DNA of 48,056 bases from contig JAICGJ010000018.1 in the NCBI GenBank assembly GCA_025923195.1, forward strand, positions 1 to 48,056, written 5' to 3'. Below the pieces are notes generated by a model that searched no databases, was not told the DNA's origin, and saw nothing but the letters and a program-made list of their open reading frames with translations. Within the stretch, counting starts at the first letter, position 1. Every line of letters begins with the position of its first letter. The position numbers and the translations under genes are program-made. The stretch comes from Chryseolinea sp. (GTDB taxonomy: Bacteria > Bacteroidota > Bacteroidia > Cytophagales > Cyclobacteriaceae). Below are positions 33,980 to 41,570 of the stretch, piece after piece.

Positions 33980-34930
33980 ATGCAAATTATCATCACAGGA
34001 GGTGGAGGATTTCTCGGTCAGCGCTTAGCCAGAGCTCTTCTTAAGAGTGATTTGCCATTCGACCAGTTATTACTAGTCGACATTCTAAAGCCGAATAATC
34101 CTGGTGGCGATCCAAGGGTGAGATGCGTTGAGGCGGACGTCTATGAAGAAATTGTTTCCAAGGACCTTGTAAATTCTGACACCTCACTTCTGTTTCATCT
34201 TGCCGCTGTTGTGTCAAGCCATGCGGAAAAAGAGTTTGATATAGGATGGAGGGTTAATCTTGATATTACACGCCGACTTCTTGAAGCGTGCCGGCATGCG
34301 CACAAGGGCATTCGATTTGTCTTCACAAGTTCGCTGGCGGTTTACGGTGGAGACTTGCCACCCGTGGTCAACGATAGTACCGCCGTAACGCCACGGTCAT
34401 CCTATGGGACGCAGAAAGCAATGGGTGAACTGTTAGTCAACGACTATTCCAGAAAAGGATTTGTCGATGGAATCGTTTTGAGACTTCCGACAATATGCGT
34501 CCGACCAGGTAGACCCAATTTGGCGGCCTCCTCCTTTGTCAGCAGTATAATCCGGGAACCAATGCATGGCGAGGAGGCAATCTGTCCGGTTTCTCCTGAC
34601 CTCGCCTTGTTTCTGTCCAGCCCGGATACAGCCATAGATAACCTTATGCACGCAGCAACCCTCGAGACTCGAAAGCTCGCGTGGCGTACCATCAACTTGC
34701 CGGGGATCAGGGTTACCGTCGGCGAAATGTTAGACGCCTTGAAGCGTAATACCGATGAGGAAACATTGGCGAGAGTCAAGTTTATCCCAGATGATTCCAT
34801 AAACCGAATTGTTTCCAGTTGGCCGGGACAGATCGATAATACCCGGGCCCTGCAGCTGGGGTTTGCCAGAGATAATAACTTTGATAACTTTATTCTGCAA
34901 CACATCTCTGACAACAAACTGAAATCGTGA
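33980..34930 (+). CDS. denD: NAD-dependent D-erythronate dehydrogenase-like epimerase/dehydratase
   Basis: The 316-residue protein is a short-chain extended dehydrogenase: nucleotide motif TGGGGFLGQRLARALL at the start, SSLAVYGG, and the catalytic YxxxK in SSYGTQKAMGE. The segments GIVLRLPTICVRPGRPN and SSFVSSIIREP are typical of DenD, which oxidises D-erythronate to 2-oxo-tetronate with NAD. The neighbours, a GntP permease and a DUF1537 kinase, match DenD loci described for tetronate catabolism. The stop overlaps the GntP start (GTGA at 34927-34930), so both are translated as a unit. Confidence 0.86.
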   Translation: MQIIITGGGGFLGQRLARALLKSDLPFDQLLLVDILKPNNPGGDPRVRCVEADVYEEIVSKDLVNSDTSLLFHLAAVVSSHAEKEFDIGWRVNLDITRRLLEACRHAHKGIRFVFTSSLAVYGGDLPPVVNDSTAVTPRSSYGTQKAMGELLVNDYSRKGFVDGIVLRLPTICVRPGRPNLAASSFVSSIIREPMHGEEAICPVSPDLALFLSSPDTAIDNLMHAATLETRKLAWRTINLPGIRVTVGEMLDALKRNTDEETLARVKFIPDDSINRIVSSWPGQIDNTRALQLGFARDNNFDNFILQHISDNKLKS

Positions 34931-36384
34931 TCAACGATCTTTCCATTCCGATCATTGGCCTCTTGGTCGCGGTTGCAGTGCTTGTATTCATGGTGCTTCG
35001 CACAAAATTTCATCCACTGATTGCCATGATCCTTGCGGCTTGTATTGCAGGCATCAGCGGCGGAATGCCAAGCCAAAAAACAATTGATACCATAACGCAG
35101 GGATTCGGCTCGACATTGGGGAGCATAGGCATCGTTATAGGTCTCGGCGTCATGATGGGAAGAATTCTCGAAGTTTCCGGCGCCGCGGAACAAATTGCAT
35201 TCAGTTTTATCAGGTGGCTGGGGAAGCGACGCGAAGAATGGGCATTAGCGTGGACCGGGTATCTCGTAAGCATTCCCATCTTTGCAGACTCCGCGTTTGT
35301 AATCCTCTATCCTGTAAGCAAGGCACTAGCAATAAAAAGCAACCGCTCAATCTTGACCTTGGGCGTTTCACTAGCGGGTGGCCTGGCCGTCACACACACG
35401 TTGGTGCCTCCCACGCCAGGTCCTTTAGGAGCAGCCGGCATTTATGGGGTTGACATCGGCGCTATGATGCTCTTTGGGATGACCTTAGCGATCCCTTGTA
35501 TCATAGGGGTAGTGCTGTATGCTCGGTGGCTTGAAAAAAAATATCACGGTGCCCCTGAAGATGAACCTGTTGATGAGGCCTTGACGCTACCGGAAAAAAA
35601 GTCACATCGTCCGCTGCCAACCCTCTTTCTTTCATTGACTCCCATTGTGACTCCAATCCTGCTGATCTTTCTAAAGGCGTTCATCAACCTTGTTCCTTCG
35701 CTTGCTGAAGCTAGCGGGACTGGAACATCAGTTATTGTTTCCATTTTTGGCTTTATCGGAGCACCAATCATTGCCCTTTCTATTAGCACATTACTGGCGG
35801 TCTACTTACTTGTGCCTTATTTAGACAGGGCGGCAACTTCGAGACGATTGGAGGAAGGACTGCAATCTGCAGGAATTATTCTGATGGTAACTGGTGCCGG
35901 TGGCGCTTTGGGAGCCGTTGTTCGCGAAAGTGGCACAGGCGCACTGCTGGCAGAACATATCACAAGTCTGCCATTGTCTCCAATCATGATCCCATTTATC
36001 ATTGCAACGCTGATACGCCTGGTTCAAGGATCAGGCACAGTAGCGTGCATAACCACTGCGTCTATCTGCGCTCCTATCCTTTCGCAGATTCCCGATGTTA
36101 ATATGTTGTTTGCTGCACAAGCAACGGCATCAGGAGCGCTGTTTTTCAGTTATTTTAATGACAGCTTTTTTTGGGTTGCCAGCCGAATGATGGGGATCAC
36201 AGATGTAAAAAAACAACTTATTTCATGGTCAGTAGCCATTAGCATTCCCTGGGCGATCGGCGGAATTACGCTGGCATTGTTAAACCTGGTACTGGGGTCC
36301 GGTGGAACGGTGTTGGATCCGTTGGTGCCCGCAAGTATCATTGCAGTAATACTCATTATTGTAAAGAGAAAGTCAAAACCGTAA
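34927..36384 (+). CDS. GntP-family sugar-acid permease
   Basis: The 485-residue product has about thirteen membrane segments and the GntP plan, with PIFADSAFVILYPVSKALA, THTLVPPTPGPLGAAG and GTVACITTASICAPIL as recognisable motifs. Family members import gluconate and related aldonic acids with protons. Translation probably begins at the GTG at 34927, whose last bases form the denD stop. Coupling to denD and divergence from a DUF1537 kinase suggest a four-carbon acid such as erythronate or threonate as the substrate. No clear terminator follows in the next 255 bases. Confidence 0.92.
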   Translation: MINDLSIPIIGLLVAVAVLVFMVLRTKFHPLIAMILAACIAGISGGMPSQKTIDTITQGFGSTLGSIGIVIGLGVMMGRILEVSGAAEQIAFSFIRWLGKRREEWALAWTGYLVSIPIFADSAFVILYPVSKALAIKSNRSILTLGVSLAGGLAVTHTLVPPTPGPLGAAGIYGVDIGAMMLFGMTLAIPCIIGVVLYARWLEKKYHGAPEDEPVDEALTLPEKKSHRPLPTLFLSLTPIVTPILLIFLKAFINLVPSLAEASGTGTSVIVSIFGFIGAPIIALSISTLLAVYLLVPYLDRAATSRRLEEGLQSAGIILMVTGAGGALGAVVRESGTGALLAEHITSLPLSPIMIPFIIATLIRLVQGSGTVACITTASICAPILSQIPDVNMLFAAQATASGALFFSYFNDSFFWVASRMMGITDVKKQLISWSVAISIPWAIGGITLALLNLVLGSGGTVLDPLVPASIIAVILIIVKRKSKP

Positions 36385-36562
36385 CAACTTTGTTATGAGA
36401 AACTTATTTCTGGGCGCTAAACAGTATTAACGGTGCATCTAGGGGCCGGCATTAAAATCGTCTGAGGTGCCTTGACATTGAATAGCATCCGATCATGCGT
36501 ACGATTCCGTACAGGTAGTTTGATATTATGAACGGTTTCAAAAGTACATTGCGCCATAACGC

Positions 36563-36589
36563 TTTGACAATCAACTTTATATATATTTG
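36563..36589 (+). promoter_or_regulatory. candidate promoter of the FtsX-type permease gene
   Basis: TTTGACA (36563-36569) is followed after a short spacer by TATATTTG (36582-36589), a perfect match to the Bacteroidota -7 box TAnnTTTG. The spacing (15 bases after TTTG) is shorter than the usual 19-21, so this is tentative. The start codon is 50 bases downstream. The rest of the 255-base gap after the GntP gene shows nothing else. Confidence 0.4.
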
Positions 36590-36639
36590 GTAACTATTTA
36601 GCTTATAGCCTTCGTCGTCAAGTCCGAACCCCTTCAACC

Positions 36640-39021
36640 ATGATCAAAAATTATCTTCGTGTCGCCCTCCGGAGCTTTATTAAGAACAAGAGCTACATTA
36701 CCATAAACGCGCTTGGCCTTGGTATCAGCTTGGCATGCTGCATTGCAGCATATCTGCTGTTAGCTTATAATATTGAATTCGACAGCTTTCATAATAACGA
36801 CAAGGTCTCGCGCGTTTTTCGCTTGCATACCCTGTCAAGGGACAAGGACGGCAAAGTAAACAAGGATTCGCAGGCTCCCATTATTCTGCCACCTCTAGCT
36901 GCGAGCGAAGTAGCAGGTATAGAAAGGTTTACAAGGTTTGTGCGCGGTGGCGGATCGCTCCGATTTGAAGACAAGACCTGGAACGAAGGCCTCGCATTTG
37001 CAGACAGTACGTTTTTTGACCTCTTTGACTATCCTCTTAAATTCGGAAGCCATAAATTCTTTAAAGACAAGAACAGCATTTTTCTCACCGAAGAAATTGC
37101 TAAAAAATACTTTGGGGATGGAGACCCAACGGGGAAGCTAATGGTTTTGAGTTCCGTCAACGAATCGGAAATTGAATTGCTTGTGGGCGGGGTCGTGAGC
37201 AAGTTTCCTATTAACAACACATTTAGCTTTCAGTCACTCCTTCGGATTGAAAATTTCATAGACATTAACAAGATCAGGATTGATGACTGGAGTGATTGGA
37301 GGAACCCGAGCACATTCGTGGAATTGACATCACCTCAAAACGCGACACAAGTGAGCGCGCAGCTGGCTAAGTATATAGCGCCCCGAAATAAAGCGCGCAC
37401 AGATATGGTAGTTGACTCGTATTTGCTCGAACCATTCAAATCTTCATACAACCACAACGACATCAGGTTCACGTGGGTAAATTACCGGATAAGTCCCGAG
37501 CCCCTCGTGATCTTTGCTTCCATGGCATTGATCATTCTGCTCATTGCATGTTTCAATCTCACCAATACATCCATTGCTATGACGGCCAAACGGCTGAAAG
37601 AGGTAGGCGTGAGAAAAGCCATTGGAGCCGCCAGAGGTCAGATCGTATCTCAATTCCTATTGGAAACATTGCTTACTATATCGCTATCACTGATAGTGGG
37701 GTTGTTTATGGCACAGATCATTGTACCTGCATTCTCTAATATGTGGCAATTCCCCTATGGACTTGAAGATATGAACGGCCTCAATTTATTTGTTGCCTTG
37801 ATCATTTTGGTATTCATAGCTGCACTCATTGCCGGTTTATACCCCGCATTGTTAAGCAGCAAATTCAAACCCACGCTATTGTTGAAAGGCGACGTTAAGA
37901 TCAAAGGCACGAACATGCTCACCCGAACGCTGGTTGGTTTACAATTCTCCTTATCGGTTATCGTACTTATCGCGGGAGTGGTCTTCATTCAAAACACTAG
38001 ATTTCAGGAAACCATCGAGTTCGGATATGACAAGGATATGGTTCTTACCTTAAGCCTTCAAGGAGAACGTGAATTTGATATCATGGAAAAAGCAATTATC
38101 TCTAATCCGAAAATCATCAGCATAGCAGTAAGCGACGGAAATGTAGGTAGTAGTAATTACCAGACCCCAGTGACCATAGATACGGGCAAATATAACGTTC
38201 AGGCTATGGGTGTAGGCAAGAATTACTTCGAAACCATGGGACTACGCTTTTCTGCCGGCAGGACCTTCAACCTTGACAATACGTCGGATCAACAGGAAGG
38301 CGTGATCGTAAACAAAGCATTCGTTGACAAGACGGGTCTCCAGGATCCACTCGAGAAAATTGTGACTCTTCATGACGTGAAACGTAGAATTTTAGGCGTC
38401 ATCGAAAATCACGTTGATAATCTATACCGTTCAAAAGATCCCGAACCCTTTATCTTCTATCCGGCGGGCAAGAATCAATACATTACTATGCTGGTAAGAA
38501 CTGAACCAGCGGATCTTGGAGAAACTCAGAAATACCTGGAAAAAACATGGAGAGAACTTTTTCCAACGCGGCCATTCGAAAGCAATTTTCAGGAAGACCT
38601 CGTATTAAAGAATAGCCGTGAAATGAATGCAAACCTCAATAAGATATTTCTGTTCATTACGATTTTGGGTGGTTTGTTATCAGCTTCGGGAATCTTCGCC
38701 TTAGCTTCTTTAAACATTGCAAAACGCACCAAGGAGATCGGTATCCGCAAAGCATTGGGAGCATCGATAAGGAATGTGGTGAGCTTGCTGAACCGGGAGT
38801 TTATCGTCATCCTGTCAGCAGCAGGGATTTTAGGTGCCGTTGTCGGCTACTATCTCACAAATGCATTGCTGAAAGAGCTTTATGCTTTTCATATCCCTGT
38901 CGGAATCGCCGCTGTTGTAATCTGTACACTGTTCATTCTAGCTGTGGGCATATTTACGACCAGCAGCACAATATTCCGGGCAGCAAAGGCCAATCCTGTA
39001 GATACGCTAAGGACTGAATGA
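36640..39021 (+). CDS. FtsX/MacB-type ABC transporter permease, full length
   Basis: The 793-residue protein is a complete Bacteroidota-type double permease: an N-terminal membrane helix (residues 20-42, after MIKNYLRVALRSFIKNKSY), a MacB periplasmic domain, three helices at about 285-400 with the motif KRLKEVGVRKAIGA, then a further helix, a second MacB-like domain, and three C-terminal helices with KRTKEIGIRKALGA. It ends in AAKANPVDTLRTE. It has no ATPase domain and must work with a separate one. It has the same architecture as the fragment at 3-1178. The cargo is unknown. Confidence 0.92.
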   Translation: MIKNYLRVALRSFIKNKSYITINALGLGISLACCIAAYLLLAYNIEFDSFHNNDKVSRVFRLHTLSRDKDGKVNKDSQAPIILPPLAASEVAGIERFTRFVRGGGSLRFEDKTWNEGLAFADSTFFDLFDYPLKFGSHKFFKDKNSIFLTEEIAKKYFGDGDPTGKLMVLSSVNESEIELLVGGVVSKFPINNTFSFQSLLRIENFIDINKIRIDDWSDWRNPSTFVELTSPQNATQVSAQLAKYIAPRNKARTDMVVDSYLLEPFKSSYNHNDIRFTWVNYRISPEPLVIFASMALIILLIACFNLTNTSIAMTAKRLKEVGVRKAIGAARGQIVSQFLLETLLTISLSLIVGLFMAQIIVPAFSNMWQFPYGLEDMNGLNLFVALIILVFIAALIAGLYPALLSSKFKPTLLLKGDVKIKGTNMLTRTLVGLQFSLSVIVLIAGVVFIQNTRFQETIEFGYDKDMVLTLSLQGEREFDIMEKAIISNPKIISIAVSDGNVGSSNYQTPVTIDTGKYNVQAMGVGKNYFETMGLRFSAGRTFNLDNTSDQQEGVIVNKAFVDKTGLQDPLEKIVTLHDVKRRILGVIENHVDNLYRSKDPEPFIFYPAGKNQYITMLVRTEPADLGETQKYLEKTWRELFPTRPFESNFQEDLVLKNSREMNANLNKIFLFITILGGLLSASGIFALASLNIAKRTKEIGIRKALGASIRNVVSLLNREFIVILSAAGILGAVVGYYLTNALLKELYAFHIPVGIAAVVICTLFILAVGIFTTSSTIFRAAKANPVDTLRTE

Positions 39022-39201
39022 CAATCACACAATACCATTGACGGCTATAACAATGTAGTCAGATCATGTGCTGCGCGCGTGGCAACAACCCGTGTTTTCA
39101 TTTCACTGCCTTTCATGGAATTACATCTCTCTGATCTTGGTGTTTTTGTATACCTTGTACACTTGCCTACATTACGCGAAGCAAGTGAATCACTTCCCGG
39201 C

Positions 39202-40092
39202 ATGCATACCGACACCAGTCCGATACCGAAGCTTGTAATTCTCTTATGGTTACTCGTCCCACCACTGATTTCGATGGGCCAAGGGGATATGAGTCAACAC
39301 AAGGACATCGTCTATGCGGAGGTTCCAGGACGTCGGCTCATGCTGGACCTGTATATGCCATCATCCACCGCGTCCCCGTATCTAATTGTCTGGGTGCATG
39401 GTGGTGCCTGGCATTCAGGGTCAAAGGCTTCTCCACCCCTCAGTTTTATATCCTCTGGCTATGCACTGGCAAGCCTCGACTATAGGCTCAGCGTAGACGC
39501 TAAATTTCCGGCACAAGTTCATGATATAAAGGCGGCAATCCGATATCTCCGAGCCAATGCCAACAAACACGGGTACCGATCCGACAAAATAGTTATTGCC
39601 GGCTCCTCTGCCGGGGGCCACCTTGCTGCCCTTGTGGGCGTGACTAACAATGATGTGAAATTGGAAGGTGATTTGGGGGACTTCACACGGACGAGTTCCT
39701 CTGTACAGGCGATTGTTGATTATTATGGCCCGACAAATTTTTTGACGATACTGAAACAATCAACACCTCATGGCCTCGGTGTCCGTGGTCCAGCCATGGC
39801 GTTGTTATTGGGTGAAACGGTTGAGAATGCTCCTGAACTCGCAACTCTGGCGAGCCCTCTTCATCAAGTAGACGAAGGCGATCCGCCTTTGCTTATTTTC
39901 CATGGCGATCAGGATATCCAAGTACCGATAAACCAGTCTCACGAATTAGTCGGAGCTTATAAGCGAAATGGTCTTAAGGTACACCTTGAAGTTGTCTATG
40001 GTGCTGGTCACAGTACTACTCCTTACTATGAACGTCAATACCAGGCCATCGCGGAAAAATTTCTTTCTGAAGTATTAAAAAATCCGAACTGA
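39202..40092 (+). CDS. secreted alpha/beta hydrolase (esterase/lipase, HGGxW type)
   Basis: The start at 39202 (MHTDTSPIPKLVILLWLL) gives a signal peptide ending near SMGQ and a 296-residue protein; the frame runs 41 codons further to a GTG at 39079, but that part looks non-coding. The catalytic elements of the BD-FAE/HSL-like group are present: oxyanion motif HGGAWHSGS, nucleophile motif AGSSAGGHLAALVG, acid in FHGDQDIQVP, and histidine in GAGHSTTPYYE. It should hydrolyse an ester in the periplasm, perhaps acetyl or feruloyl groups of polysaccharides. It precedes the DUF1080 lipoprotein gene by 53 bases and may be co-transcribed. Confidence 0.85.
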   Translation: MHTDTSPIPKLVILLWLLVPPLISMGQGDMSQHKDIVYAEVPGRRLMLDLYMPSSTASPYLIVWVHGGAWHSGSKASPPLSFISSGYALASLDYRLSVDAKFPAQVHDIKAAIRYLRANANKHGYRSDKIVIAGSSAGGHLAALVGVTNNDVKLEGDLGDFTRTSSSVQAIVDYYGPTNFLTILKQSTPHGLGVRGPAMALLLGETVENAPELATLASPLHQVDEGDPPLLIFHGDQDIQVPINQSHELVGAYKRNGLKVHLEVVYGAGHSTTPYYERQYQAIAEKFLSEVLKNPN

Positions 40093-40145
40093 ACGCCATC
40101 GAATTTGCACGATCAACACATTGAACACAAATCACATATCATGAC

Positions 40146-41570
40146 ATGAAGGCTACACGCTATATCTTTTTGTTTATCCTGCATGCGGCCCTCTTCAGCT
40201 GTAGTCAAAGCAATACTGATGGCGATTGGATAAAACTATTTAACGGTAAGGATCTCAATAACTGGAAGGCGAATGAAAACCCGGGGTCATTTAAAGTTGT
40301 GGATGGGATGATCGTTGCTAATGGATTGCGTTCGCACCTGTTTTATGTGGGAAACGAAAAGGATGATGCTAATTTCACGAATTTTGAGCTTACGCTGGAC
40401 GTGATGACGCACCACCTCGCGAATTCAGGAGTCTATTTTCATACTGCTCATCAGGACGAAGGGTGGCTGGATCAGGGATATGAGCTTCAGATCAACAGCA
40501 CTCACCGCGGTGCGGATGGATATAAAGAAGTTAAGAAAGGCGGAAGCCTGTATGGCGTGAGGAACCTGTATAAAGCCTACACGAAGGACAGCACGTGGTA
40601 TAATTTCAATCTCCGGGTGGAAGGAAAACACATTCAAATTAAGATCAACGATCAACTTGTCGTAGACTACATAGAACCGGCGAACCCTCAACGAGACCAA
40701 GCCAGGAAAGTATTATCAAGTGGCATGTTTGCGTTGCAGGGACATGATCCTGAGAGCACGGTCTATTTCAAGAACCTCCTGGTGAAGCGGTTGCCGGACT
40801 CCCCTGCTTCCACTAACGAAGTGGCTAACGACATATTTCCCTCCGTTCTAAAACACCAGGCAAATCATTTTGCGTTCATTGATGAAAATATCCACGCGGG
40901 CGGCAATTTCAATATTGACGCAGCCTTGCAATCTTTCTACAATACCGGAATCAATCTTGGGCTTGTGATTGATGCAGGCAATCTCGAGCAAGGCAAAGAG
41001 ACCGAAATCCTCGTGGACCACCTGAGGAAGTATAAGCAACTTCCGGTCTTTCTCGGTTTATTCAAAAATAATTTGACAGGACTGGAAGGCATTCCAGATT
41101 CTATCACATCACAATTTGATTACATCATCGGCGATATCACGCGGTTTGAGGGAAGCTCCGGCCAAGTCGATGTACTCAAAGATGTGAATGTGGCCGATAA
41201 GGAAAGATTTATGGACGATTATATTAGGGCCATAACGGAAGGGCTGGACAAAGGTGGACTGAATATTTGGGCTTCCGCCACCCTCCTTCCTGAGTCTTTA
41301 ATACCCGAGTACGATCAGTTATGGAATCCAGCCCGGATGGCGAAAGTGATCGATGCGGCGAAGAGAAATAACGTGGCCATTGAAGTATGTAACCAAAAGC
41401 GAATACCTAGCATGTCATTTTTGAAGCTAGCCAAAGAAAAGGGATGCCTTTTTTCCAACGGAGGACTGTTCAGGGAAAATCAGATGACGGAACCCCTTTA
41501 CTTCTATGAGGTAATTGGGCAGTGCAAATTGGATTACAAGGACGTCTACATTCCCGGAAATCCAAACTAG
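40146..41570 (+). CDS. DUF1080 (3-keto-disaccharide hydrolase-like) lipoprotein with a PHP-like C-terminal region
   Basis: The 474-residue protein starts with a lipoprotein signal (lipobox ALFSC). Residues about 27-215 form a DUF1080/family 16-like beta-sandwich with WIKLFNGKDLNNWKANENPGSF and GVYFHTAHQDEGWLDQGYELQIN, the standard features. Residues about 225-474 look like a PHP-type barrel (for example FIDENIHAGGNFNIDAALQSF, DYIIGDITRF and NPARMAKVIDAAKRNNVAIEV). In relatives I recall, this part begins with an HxH metal motif; here it reads NIH, so the metal site may be damaged. The 3' end overlaps the convergent metalloprotease gene by four bases. Confidence 0.82.
   Translation: MKATRYIFLFILHAALFSCSQSNTDGDWIKLFNGKDLNNWKANENPGSFKVVDGMIVANGLRSHLFYVGNEKDDANFTNFELTLDVMTHHLANSGVYFHTAHQDEGWLDQGYELQINSTHRGADGYKEVKKGGSLYGVRNLYKAYTKDSTWYNFNLRVEGKHIQIKINDQLVVDYIEPANPQRDQARKVLSSGMFALQGHDPESTVYFKNLLVKRLPDSPASTNEVANDIFPSVLKHQANHFAFIDENIHAGGNFNIDAALQSFYNTGINLGLVIDAGNLEQGKETEILVDHLRKYKQLPVFLGLFKNNLTGLEGIPDSITSQFDYIIGDITRFEGSSGQVDVLKDVNVADKERFMDDYIRAITEGLDKGGLNIWASATLLPESLIPEYDQLWNPARMAKVIDAAKRNNVAIEVCNQKRIPSMSFLKLAKEKGCLFSNGGLFRENQMTEPLYFYEVIGQCKLDYKDVYIPGNPN

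Noticed and set aside
34444-35193. 249-codon minus-strand frame across the denD/GntP junction
   Set aside because: It is antisense to two strongly supported genes and shows no family features.
39079-39201. GTG start that would extend the alpha/beta hydrolase by 41 residues
   Set aside because: The extension would bury the signal peptide that begins at 39202 and does not resemble the family.
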